This document shows, piece after piece, positions 54,443 to 61,857 of a stretch of 61,857 nucleotides of DNA. Each line of letters begins with the position of its first letter. Positions within the stretch are counted from its first letter, which is position 1. The stretch covers positions 1-61,857 of the forward strand of contig VBWB01000018.1 of assembly GCA_006218045.1 (NCBI GenBank), read 5' to 3'. The notes beneath the pieces were generated by a model, which saw only the letters and a program-made list of their open reading frames with translations, ran no database searches and had not been told where the DNA came from. A program made the position numbers and the translations under genes. Origin of the DNA: Stygiobacter sp. (GTDB lineage Bacteria; Pseudomonadota; Alphaproteobacteria; Rhodospirillales; Magnetospirillaceae).

Positions 54443-54687
54443 AAGCAACTCCAACCTACCCCTTGCGCCTACCGCGCTCGATCAAGGCGGCGGTGGAAAG
54501 GCTGGCGCGCGAGGAAGGCATCAGCCTCAACCAGTTCGTCTCTACGGCGGTGGCGGAAAAGTTGGCGGCCATGAACACCGCTGTTTATTTTGCCGAACGC
54601 ACGGGGCGGGCCGACCTTGACGCTTTCCGTCGCCTGCTGACCCGACAAGGCGGCGAACCGCCGCGACAGGGCGACGAAGCCGTTTAA
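54439..54687 (+). CDS. Ribbon-helix-helix antitoxin
   Basis: An 82-residue protein. Residues 5-45 form a ribbon-helix-helix DNA-binding unit (YPLRLPRSIKAAVERLAREE then SLNQFVSTAVAEKLAA), as in HicB/CopG-type antitoxins. The tail (YFAERTGRADLDAFRRLL) probably wraps the PIN toxin. It likely represses its own promoter through the palindromes at 53986-54011. Confidence 0.85.
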   Translation: MKATPTYPLRLPRSIKAAVERLAREEGISLNQFVSTAVAEKLAAMNTAVYFAERTGRADLDAFRRLLTRQGGEPPRQGDEAV

Positions 54688-54730
54688 AGTCGGCGCCGAG
54701 GCAGGGCTCGCCCCGACAAGGCTTTGCTGT

Positions 54731-54757
54731 GCCCGGACCCCATGCTATGGTCCGGGC
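54731..54757 (+). other. Hairpin and possible promoter in the msbA leader
   Basis: GCCCGGACC and GGTCCGGGC form a perfect 9-base stem 16 bases before the msbA start. A TTGCTG-N16-TATGGT promoter-like pair (54724-54751) overlaps it. Either role is tentative. Confidence 0.35.
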
Positions 54758-54772
54758 GCCATTCCGCCGCAT

Positions 54773-56543
54773 ATGGGCAACCAATTGAGCAAGAACAAGA
54801 TTTCACTGGACCTGTCGTCCCGATCGCTGATGCGCCGCCTGATCAAGGAAGGCATGCGTCCCTATCTGGGCAAAGTGGTCCTCGCCGCCCTGTGCATGGG
54901 CATTTCCGCCGGCGCCACCGCCGGCTACGCCCTGCTGATGGACCCGGTGATCAACGACATCTTCGTCAACCGCCGTGCCGACCTGTTGTGGCCCCTGGCC
55001 CTGGCGGTGCTCGGGACTTTCGTCGCCAAGTCCTTCGCCGGCTACGGCGAGGCGGTGTTGCTGTCCAAGGTCGGGCTTCAGGTCATCGCCGACATGCAGA
55101 ACCGCCTGTTCCGCCACCTGATGCGCCTGGACGTGCAGTTTTTCCACGACACCCAGACCGGGCGCATCCTGTCGCGGCTGACCAATGATGTCGCCGCCAT
55201 GCGCTTCGCCGTCTCCAACGCCTTGACCGGCCTGTGCAAGGACGCCGCCGAGGCCAGTTTCCTGATCGCCGCCATGTTCTACAAGGACTGGCAATTGGCC
55301 GCCTTCAGCTTCCTGTTCTTCCCCATCGCCGTGCTGCCCATCGCGCGTTTGGGCAAGCGCATGCGCAAGGTCAGCGCCAATACCCAGGAACAGCAGGCGC
55401 AATTGACCATCTATCTGGAGCAGGCCATTCAGGGCATCCGCGTGGTCAAGGCCTATGGCATGGAGGAATACGAGAACCGCAAGGTCGGCGGTCTGGTCGG
55501 CACGCTGCGCGATCTCACCTTCAAGGCCGCCCGCGTCCGCTCGGCCTCGTCGCCGATCATGGAGTTTCTGGGCGGCTTCGCCATCACCGTGGTCATCGTC
55601 TATGGCGGCTCGCGCGTGATCGAAGGCCCGACCACGCCGGGCGCCTTCCTGTCCTTCATCACCGCGCTGATGCTGGCCTATCGACCGCTCAAGAATTTGG
55701 CCAACCTCAACACCAATTTGCAGGAAGGCTTGGCCGCCGCCTCGCGCTGCTTCGCCGTGCTCGATACCGACAGCACCATCAAGGACCGCCCCGGCGCCCA
55801 GGATCTGGTGCTGCGTGAAGGCAATGTGCGCTTCCACGGCGTGTTCTTCACCTATGACGGCGTCAAGGCGGCCTTGGACGGGGTCGACATGGACATCCCC
55901 GGCGGCAAGACGGTGGCTTTGGTCGGGCCGTCGGGCGCCGGTAAAAGCACCATCCTGAATTTGCTGCCGCGCTTCTACGACGTCACCGACGGCCATATCA
56001 GCATCGACGGCACCGATGTGCGCGACGTGACCATGGACAGTTTGCGGGCGCGCATTTCCCTGGTCAGCCAGGAAATCGTGCTGTTCGACGACACCGTCCG
56101 CGCCAACATCGCCTATGGCCGTTTCGGTGCCACCGATGAGGAAATCGAGGCGGCGGCGCGGGCCGCCGCCGCCCACGACTTCATCCTGTCGCTGCCGGAA
56201 GGCTATGACACCATGGTGGGTGAACGCGGACTCAACCTGTCGGGTGGCCAGCGCCAGCGTCTGGCCATCGCCCGGGCCATGCTGAAGAACGCCCCGATCC
56301 TGCTGCTGGACGAAGCCACCAGCGCGCTTGATACCGAATCGGAACGCCACGTGCAGACGGCGCTGGAACATCTGATGAAGGGGCGCACCACCATCGTCAT
56401 CGCCCATCGCCTGTCCACGGTGGTCAATGCTGGAATCGGGCGACCACAACGCGCTGTTGGACCATGGCGGCGTCTATGCCCGCCTCTATGCCATGCAATT
56501 CGCCGAGGAAACCACCGCCACCGGTTTCGGGCGCGGCAGCTGA
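54773..56543 (+). pseudogene. msbA: Lipid A export ABC transporter MsbA, C terminus broken by a short deletion
   Basis: An ABC half-transporter with six membrane helices (1-320) and an ATPase with Walker A GPSGAGKST, signature LSGGQRQR, Walker B ILLLDEATSALD and switch HRLST. Directly after HRLSTVVNA the frame changes. The expected ESGDHNALLDHGGVYARLYA is in another frame and ends at TGA 56541-56543. About 12 residues between NA and ESGDH (normally the DRI-V-G-R segment) are missing, a loss of about 35 bases with frameshift near 56430. Read straight on, the old frame gives an arginine-rich tail to 56593. MsbA is normally essential, so a sequence error or a partly functional variant must be considered. 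Confidence 0.87.
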
Positions 56544-56561
56544 GCACGGGGAGGGACCGGA

Positions 56562-57254
56562 TTGGGCCTGGCCAAGCGCATCGGCAAGAGTGAAACCATT
56601 CGCGGCTTTCTGTGCTGGCTGGGCGGTCAGTATATCCGGCTGATCTGGCTGACCGGGCGCTGGCGGGTGGAAAACGGCCATATCCCCGCCGCCTACTGGG
56701 ATCGCGGCCAGCCGTTCATCTTGAGCTTCTGGCATGGCCGGCTGTTGATGATGATGAAAAGCTGGCGGCGCGGCCTGCCCGTTTTCATGCTGACCAGCGA
56801 GCATCGCGACGGCCAGCTGATCGCCCGCACGGCGGCCCCTTTCGGCATCGGCACCATCACCGGATCATCCACAAGGGGCGGTGCCGGCGGCTTGCGGGCG
56901 TTGCTGAAGGCGCTGAAATCCGGCGCCTATGTCGGCATCACCCCCGATGGCCCCAAGGGGCCGCGCATGCGCGCCACCGACGGCATCATCACCCTGGCCA
57001 AGCTGTCGGGGGTGCCGATCATCCCCCTGACCTATGCGGCCTCGCCGCGCTGGCTGCTGAAATCGTGGGACCGCTTTTTGCTGCCCGGCCTGTTCGGACA
57101 GGGCGTATTCATCTGGGGCGAGCCCATCCATGTGGCCCGCGACGCCGATGCCGAGCAGTTGGAACACTGGCGCCGGCATCTGGAAAACACCCTGAACGGC
57201 CTGACCGACCAGGCCGACCAAAGAGTCGGCCAGCCACTGGTGCCGCCGGCATGA
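56562..57254 (+). CDS. DUF374 family lysophospholipid-type acyltransferase
   Basis: A 230-residue protein with the DUF374 features PFILSFWHGRLLMMM, FMLTSEHRDGQLIA and GITPDGPKGPRM, a relative of LpxL and PlsC acyltransferases. It lies in the lipid A cluster between msbA and waaA, which suggests a role in lipid A or outer-membrane lipid acylation. The start is TTG 56562, with GGGAGGGA upstream. It overlaps waaA by four bases. Confidence 0.85.
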   Translation: MGLAKRIGKSETIRGFLCWLGGQYIRLIWLTGRWRVENGHIPAAYWDRGQPFILSFWHGRLLMMMKSWRRGLPVFMLTSEHRDGQLIARTAAPFGIGTITGSSTRGGAGGLRALLKALKSGAYVGITPDGPKGPRMRATDGIITLAKLSGVPIIPLTYAASPRWLLKSWDRFLLPGLFGQGVFIWGEPIHVARDADAEQLEHWRRHLENTLNGLTDQADQRVGQPLVPPA

Positions 57255-58516
57255 TCCACGGGCTGTACCGCATCGCCTCGCATCTGTTGGGGCCGGCCAT
57301 CTCGGTTTATCTGAACCGGCGCATGGCGCGGGGCAAGGAAGACCCGGCCCGTTTCTCCGAGCGCATGGGCGTTGCCGGCAGGGACCGACCGCCGGGGCGG
57401 CTGGTGTGGCTGCATGCCGCCAGCGTCGGTGAGGCGCTGTCGTTGCTGCCTTTGGTCGATCGTCTGCTGGCCCGCGACCTGCGGGTGTTGATGACCACCG
57501 GCACGGTGACCTCGGCCAAGCTGATGGCGGAACGGCTGCCACCGGCGGCCATCCATCAATTCGTGCCGGTGGACCGGCCCGCCTGGGTGCGCCGCTTCCT
57601 CGATCATTGGCGCCCCGATCTGGTGCTGTGGAGCGAATCCGACTTCTGGCCCAACATCCTGGCCCAGGTCAAGGCACGCGGCGTCCCTTTGATCCTGGTC
57701 CAGGGCCGGGTCTCGGCCAAATCCCTGGCCGGCTGGCAAAGGGCCAGGGACTTCATCGCCACCCTCTTGGGCCATTTCGATCTGTGCCTGGGACAAACCC
57801 CCGGCGATGCCGAGCGGCTGCGCCAGTTGGGCGGGCGCGACTGCCGTTGCTTGGGCAATCTCAAGCAATCGGTGCCGCCCTTGCCGTGCGAGGCGGCGGA
57901 ACTCGATGACTTACGGCGGATGGTGGCGGACCGTCCGCTGTGGCTGGCCGCCAGCACCCATGCCGGCGAGGAACGCATCGTCGCCCGCGTCCATGCCCAT
58001 CTGGTCCAGCGCTTTCCCTGCCTGCTGACGGTGATCGCGCCACGCCACCCCCATCGCGGCGTCGAGGTACAGAACGAATTGAAGGCCATGGGGGTGAGCT
58101 GTTCTTTGCGCTCGGCCGGCGAGGTTCCCGCCGATGGCATTTATGTGGCCGATACCATGGGTGAATTGGGGCTGTTCTATCGGCTGGCGCCCATCGTCTT
58201 CATGGGCAAGAGTCTGAGTGTGGAGGGCGGCCAAAATCCGTTCGAGCCGGCGCGGCTGGGGGCGGCGGTGCTGTTCGGCCCGCGCATGAGCAATTTTCCC
58301 GACATGGTGCTGTCCATGCTGGAAAGCGGCGCCGGCGAAATGGTGGTGGACGAGGACGATCTGGCCCGCGCGGTGGCCGCCTTGCTGGCCGATCCGGCCC
58401 TGTTGGCCTGCCGCCGCACCGCCGCGCAAGCCTGGAGCGAGGCCGAGGCCGGCGCCTTGGATGCGGTGATGCAGGCGCTGTCGCCCTGGTTGGAGAGTTT
58501 GGATGCGTGCCCCTGA
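57251..58516 (+). CDS. waaA: 3-deoxy-D-manno-octulosonic acid (Kdo) transferase
   Basis: A 421-residue GT30 glycosyltransferase that adds Kdo to the lipid A precursor. Landmarks are the N-terminal membrane segment, VWLHAASVGEALSLLPL, LWSESDFWPNIL, LAASTHAGEE and GGQNPFEPARLGAAVLFGP. The ATG at 57251 overlaps the upstream stop (ATGA). It overlaps lpxK by 14 bases. Confidence 0.95.
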   Translation: MIHGLYRIASHLLGPAISVYLNRRMARGKEDPARFSERMGVAGRDRPPGRLVWLHAASVGEALSLLPLVDRLLARDLRVLMTTGTVTSAKLMAERLPPAAIHQFVPVDRPAWVRRFLDHWRPDLVLWSESDFWPNILAQVKARGVPLILVQGRVSAKSLAGWQRARDFIATLLGHFDLCLGQTPGDAERLRQLGGRDCRCLGNLKQSVPPLPCEAAELDDLRRMVADRPLWLAASTHAGEERIVARVHAHLVQRFPCLLTVIAPRHPHRGVEVQNELKAMGVSCSLRSAGEVPADGIYVADTMGELGLFYRLAPIVFMGKSLSVEGGQNPFEPARLGAAVLFGPRMSNFPDMVLSMLESGAGEMVVDEDDLARAVAALLADPALLACRRTAAQAWSEAEAGALDAVMQALSPWLESLDACP

Positions 58517-59471
58517 GTTCTGGCGCCATGATGGATTGTGGCCGCGCCTGCTGGCGCCGCTGGGGGGGCTTTATGCCCGTGCCGGGCGCCGCCGCCGTCT
58601 GGGCGGCGAAGGCTTCGCCGCCGCCATGCCGGTGATCTGCGTCGGCAATATCGTCGCCGGCGGTGCCGGCAAGACCCCGGTCTGCCTTGCCGTCGCCCGC
58701 CATTTGCGGGAACGTGGGCGGCAGCCGCATTTCCTCACCCGTGGCTATGGCGGCACCGAGGCCGGGCCGCGTCTGGTCGATCCCGTGCGTCATCCGGCGG
58801 CGCGGGTCGGCGACGAAGCCTTGTTGCTGGCGGCAGAGGCGCCGACCTGGGTGGCCCGCCATCGCCCCGACGGCGCGGCGGCGGCGGCGGATATGGGCGC
58901 GCAAGTGCTGATCATGGATGATGGCTTCCAGAACGGATCGCTGCGTCAGGATATGGCGCTGGTGGTGGTGGATGGCGGCTATGGTTTCGGCAATGGCCGG
59001 GTCATCCCCGCCGGTCCCTGCCGCGAAAGCGTGGAAGAGGGCATGGCCCGCGCCCGGGCCATGGTGCTGATCGGCGACGATGTGACCGGGGCGGCGGCCC
59101 TGGCCGGCGGCAAGACGGTGCTGCGCGCCCGTCTGCACCCCGGCCCCGAGGCCGCGGATCTGGCGGGGGTGCGGGTTGTCGCCTTTGCCGGCATCGGGCG
59201 GCCGGAAAAGTTCTTCGCCAGCTTGCGGCAGGCCGGGGCCGAAGTGGTGGCCACCCACGCCTTCGCCGATCATCATCCCTATGGTCGTGGCGAAATGGAG
59301 CGTTTGCGCCGGCACGCCGCCAGCCTGGGGGCGCAGCTCTGGACCACCGCCAAGGATGCGGTTAGGCTGCCCCCCGAGGCGCGGGCGGAAGTCCGCGTGT
59401 TGACCGTGTCGCTGGTCTGGGACGATCCGGCGGCGATGGATGCTTTGCTTACAGGGATGGTTTGTCCGTGA
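58503..59471 (+). CDS. lpxK: Tetraacyldisaccharide 4'-kinase
   Basis: A 322-residue membrane-associated kinase that phosphorylates the 4' position of the lipid A precursor. The P-loop is VGNIVAGGAGKTPV near 44-57. It also has LTRGYGG, the catalytic-region MDDGFQN, and FAGIGRPEKFF. Length is normal. The stop overlaps the next start (GTGA). Confidence 0.95.
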   Translation: MRAPEFWRHDGLWPRLLAPLGGLYARAGRRRRLGGEGFAAAMPVICVGNIVAGGAGKTPVCLAVARHLRERGRQPHFLTRGYGGTEAGPRLVDPVRHPAARVGDEALLLAAEAPTWVARHRPDGAAAAADMGAQVLIMDDGFQNGSLRQDMALVVVDGGYGFGNGRVIPAGPCRESVEEGMARARAMVLIGDDVTGAAALAGGKTVLRARLHPGPEAADLAGVRVVAFAGIGRPEKFFASLRQAGAEVVATHAFADHHPYGRGEMERLRRHAASLGAQLWTTAKDAVRLPPEARAEVRVLTVSLVWDDPAAMDALLTGMVCP

Positions 59472-60340
59472 ATGCCGTGATGATCCGCCGTCGGCTGGAA
59501 GCCGTGCTCGCTTATGCCGTTCTTGGTTTTTTCGCCGCCTTGCCGGTGGATTGGGCTTCTGACCTGGGCGGCTTCCTGGCGCGGAATGTCGGGCCTCGTC
59601 TCAAGGTTTCCAACTTCGCCCGGCGCAATCTGGCCCGGACTTTCCCGGAAAAGTCGGCGGCGGAAATCGAGACCATCGTCACCGAAGTGTGGGACAATCT
59701 GGGCCGGGTGGCGGGCGAGTTCCCCCATATCGATTGGCTGATGCACAATCGGGTGGAACTGGTCGGGCGCGAAAATCTGGAATTGCTGCGCGATGACGGC
59801 CAACCCGGCCTGTTCGTCGCCGCCCATCTGGGCAATTGGGAACTGGCCGGGACCACCGCCGCGCTCCAGGGCATCCCCATCATTCTGGTCTACCGCGAAG
59901 CCAATAACCCGTGGGTGGAAAAGCTGTATCGCCGCTATCGCGCCCATTCAGCCCCGGGTGGCCAGATCGCCAAGGGGCCGGAAGGCGCGCGCGAGATCAT
60001 GCAGGCGCTGAAATCCGGCGGCCATGTGGGCATGCTGGTGGATCAGAAGATGAATGACGGCATCGCCGCACCGTTTTTGGGGCGCGAGGCGATGACCGCC
60101 CCGGCGGTGGGGCGCTTCGCCGTGCGCTTCAAGTGCCCGGTGGTGCCGGCCCGGGTCGAGCGGCTGAAGGGCGCCCATTTTCGCGTCACCATCTGTCCGC
60201 CGCTCCAGCATACCCTGTGCGGCGACGCCCATCAGGACACGCTGAACCTGATGACCGTCATCAACGACCAGATCGGCGCCTGGATTCGCGAACGCCCCGG
60301 CCAATGGCTGTGGCTGCACAAACGCTGGCCGGAAAACTAG
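59468..60340 (+). CDS. lpxL: Lipid A lauroyl-type acyltransferase
   Basis: A 290-residue LpxL/HtrB-family protein. Residues near the N terminus form a membrane anchor. HLGNWEL is the HxxxxE catalytic motif, and GHVGMLVDQKMNDGIAAPFLG and WLWLHKRWP are family signatures. The GTG at 59468 overlaps the lpxK stop; TTG 59462 is an alternative. Its own TAG stop (60338-60340) is where the IS630-type element inserted. The stop is kept because the element begins with G. Confidence 0.93.
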   Translation: MNAVMIRRRLEAVLAYAVLGFFAALPVDWASDLGGFLARNVGPRLKVSNFARRNLARTFPEKSAAEIETIVTEVWDNLGRVAGEFPHIDWLMHNRVELVGRENLELLRDDGQPGLFVAAHLGNWELAGTTAALQGIPIILVYREANNPWVEKLYRRYRAHSAPGGQIAKGPEGAREIMQALKSGGHVGMLVDQKMNDGIAAPFLGREAMTAPAVGRFAVRFKCPVVPARVERLKGAHFRVTICPPLQHTLCGDAHQDTLNLMTVINDQIGAWIRERPGQWLWLHKRWPEN

Positions 60341-61386
60341 AGCGGTTCGCGATCTGACTGAATCGCGGGGGATTCACAGGCGCGGCTAATCGTGATTCAC
60401 TTCCTGTGGAGGTGGCCCACGATGACTCGAGCTTTATCCGTAGATCTGCGCGATCGTGTTGCGCGCTATGTTCTGGCCGGCCATTCGCGCCGACAGGCGG
60501 CCAGCGTCTTCAATATCTCGGTGAGTTCTGCGGTACGTTATGTGGCGCAATATCTGTCGAGTGGGACGGTGGCGCCAAAGCGGCAAGGCGGTGATCGGCG
60601 CAGTAAATTGGGCGATCATCGGGCCTATGTGCTGCTGCGTGTCAGGCAGGTTCCGGATATCTCCCTGGCCGATCTGACCAAGGAACTGGCCGAGCGGGGC
60701 GTTCAAATCCATCTTTCCAACCTTGCCCGGTTTCTGCGGGCACAGGGGCTGACCTATAAAAAAAACGTTGGTCGCTTCCGAGCAGATGAGGCCGGATGTC
60801 CGGTTGCTGCGCGAGGAGTGGATTAAGGGCCGCCAACCGCTGATGCGGCGTCAGGCCCATCGTCTGGTGTTCCTCGACGAGACCGGGACCAATACCAAAA
60901 TGAGTCGCCTGCGGGGCCGCTCACCCAAAGGGACACGGCTGAAAGCCTCTGTGCCCTTCGGACATTGGAAGACGGAGACTTTCATTGCCGGCCTGCGCCA
61001 GGATGGCCTGGTGGCCCCCTTTGTCATCAATTGCCCGATGAACCGGAAGATGTTCGAGGCCTATATCGAAACCCAACTGGCCCCAACCCTGGAACCGGGC
61101 GACGTCGTGATCCTCGACAATCTCGCCGCCCATAAAAGCCCTCTGGCGGAACGGATCGTCCGGGATCGCGGCGCCTTCATGCTGTTCCTGCCGCCGTACT
61201 CTCCCGACCTCAATCCCATCGAAATGGCCTTCTCGAAGCTCAAGGCACACCTCCGAAAAAAGGAGGCCCGGACAATTCAGGACCTGTGGGACGCCATCGG
61301 CCGAATCTGCGATCTCTACCAGCCCGAAGAGTGCAGGAATTTCTTCAAGGCTGCTGGATATGAACCAGTGTGATCGCGAATCGCTC
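60340..61386 (+). mobile_element. IS630-family insertion sequence
   Basis: A 1047-base element bounded by inverted repeats GAGCGGTTCGCGATC (60340-60354) and GATCGCGAATCGCTC (61372-61386), one mismatch. It is flanked on both sides by a TA dinucleotide (60338-60339 and 61387-61388), the target duplication typical of IS630/Tc1-mariner elements. It encodes a DDE transposase whose frame is interrupted by an A8 run. Confidence 0.93.
60422..61373 (+). CDS. IS630-family transposase, two frames joined at an A8 run
   Basis: The first frame (60422-60826) is a helix-turn-helix DNA-binding region ([37 protein letters not shown]). The second (from about 60768 to 61373) is the DDE domain: [22 protein letters not shown] and [11 protein letters not shown]. 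The frames meet at eight A residues (60758-60765). Dropping one A joins GLTYKK to [12 protein letters not shown], giving a single 316-residue protein. IS630 elements often use slippage at such runs, so this may be programmed and not a defect. Confidence 0.88.
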
Positions 61387-61420
61387 TAGGTGTTTGGTCC
61401 CGGAGTGTGATGGTGCATCA

Positions 61421-61857
61421 TTAACCCGTCAGGGGGAGGATGCTGGCGAGCTTGATGAAGCCGAGGAAATTGGTGGCGAGCTTGTCATAGCGCGTGGCGA
61501 TACGTTGAGCTTGGCAAAGAAGCCTTCGATGCCCCATCGGTTCTTATAGGCGATGCGCTCATAGTCGCGCGGCAGCTTGCGATGGCTGCGCGGCGGGATG
61601 ACGACGCGCCCTCCCCGGGCCTCGATTTTTTCACAAAGGCTATCTGCATCATAAGCCTTGTCGGCCAGCACCTGCTCCGCCTCAAGGCCATCGATCAGTT
61701 CGTGTGCCGGCGCCATGTCATTCTGCTGGCCAGGCCCCAGAGCCTGGGCTTCCTGTCCCCCCTTTTTTGCCGCGCTCCGGCAGCTTGGGCTTGAGCACGG
61801 ATGACGGTCGCATCGATGGCGATCCATTCCATGTCCGGATCGCCCGAAACAGCCTCG
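61421..61857 (-). pseudogene. IS5-family (IS427-like) transposase remnant, cut by window edge
   Basis: Read on the minus strand from the window end, it begins MEWIAIDATVIRAQAQAAG and later has LADKAYDADSLCEKI, VIPPRSHRKLPRDYERI and the C-terminal YDKLATNFLGFIKLASILPL, all typical of IS5-group transposases. The pieces are in different frames. One break is near 61765; a stretch of about 20 residues is missing between AQALG and PGQQNDMA; a further small loss near 61505 shifts the C-terminal part. It is not functional as written. Confidence 0.8.

Overview
The window is a high-GC stretch of an alphaproteobacterial chromosome. The gene content (succinate dehydrogenase sdhCDAB, a lipid A/Kdo cluster, ethylmalonyl-CoA pathway enzymes, bacteriohemerythrin, many chemotaxis and sensor-kinase genes, an uptake [NiFe]-hydrogenase with H2 sensing) fits a microaerobic member of the Rhodospirillales such as Magnetospirillum. 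This placement rests on gene content and protein style only; no rRNA or tRNA gene was recognised.

Layout. 1-4200: tail of a chemotaxis receptor, two small exported proteins, a LysE-type exporter, pyridoxal kinase and a malyl-CoA thioesterase/lyase. 4245-5300: mesaconyl-CoA hydratase. 5426-7008: an AT-richer two-gene cassette (AAA ATPase plus TOPRIM-like protein) that looks horizontally acquired and resembles split OLD/PARIS-type defence modules. 7005-11517: bacteriohemerythrin, a zinc-ribbon protein and sdhCDAB, with sdhA interrupted by a short frame-breaking deletion. 11572-14614: a lipoprotein, a DHH phosphoesterase and ZapE. 14668-17423: HupT/HupR-type two-component system. 17588-22341: PilZ protein, chemotaxis receptor, membrane sensor kinase and a small secreted protein.

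22462-36081 is one long minus-strand hydrogenase block, read from right to left: hybO-hybA-hybB-hybC (membrane-bound uptake hydrogenase), hybD (protease), hupF, hupK, hypA-hypB-hypF(short)-hypC-hypD-hypE-hypX. A near-consensus sigma-54 promoter lies about 115 bases upstream of hybO, matching the intact sigma-54 contact motif in HupR. The H2-sensing hydrogenase HupUV (43023-45430) completes the circuit: HupUV senses H2, HupT is the kinase, HupR the regulator, and the hyb/hyp operon the target.

36449-54687 holds a disordered charged periplasmic protein, an EF-hand membrane protein, a CorC/HlyC-type protein, a PAS protein, an FtsK-like translocase without membrane segments, a GH17-GT2 beta-glucan synthase, Tex, a periplasmic binding protein, PPi-dependent phosphofructokinase, DUF1289 and DUF924 genes, and a PIN/ribbon-helix-helix toxin-antitoxin pair. 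54773-60340 is an outer-membrane lipid operon: msbA (also broken by a short deletion), a DUF374 acyltransferase, waaA, lpxK and lpxL. An IS630-type element sits exactly in the lpxL stop codon, followed by a decayed IS5-family transposase at the window edge. Two families of dispersed inverted repeats recur in intergenic gaps.

Main points for a second look: the ATPase/TOPRIM cassette, the sigma-54/HupR hydrogenase circuit with HypX and a short HypF, the two similar-sized frame-breaking deletions in sdhA and msbA (sequence error or real), the soluble FtsK variant, and the hairpin covering the hupU start codon.
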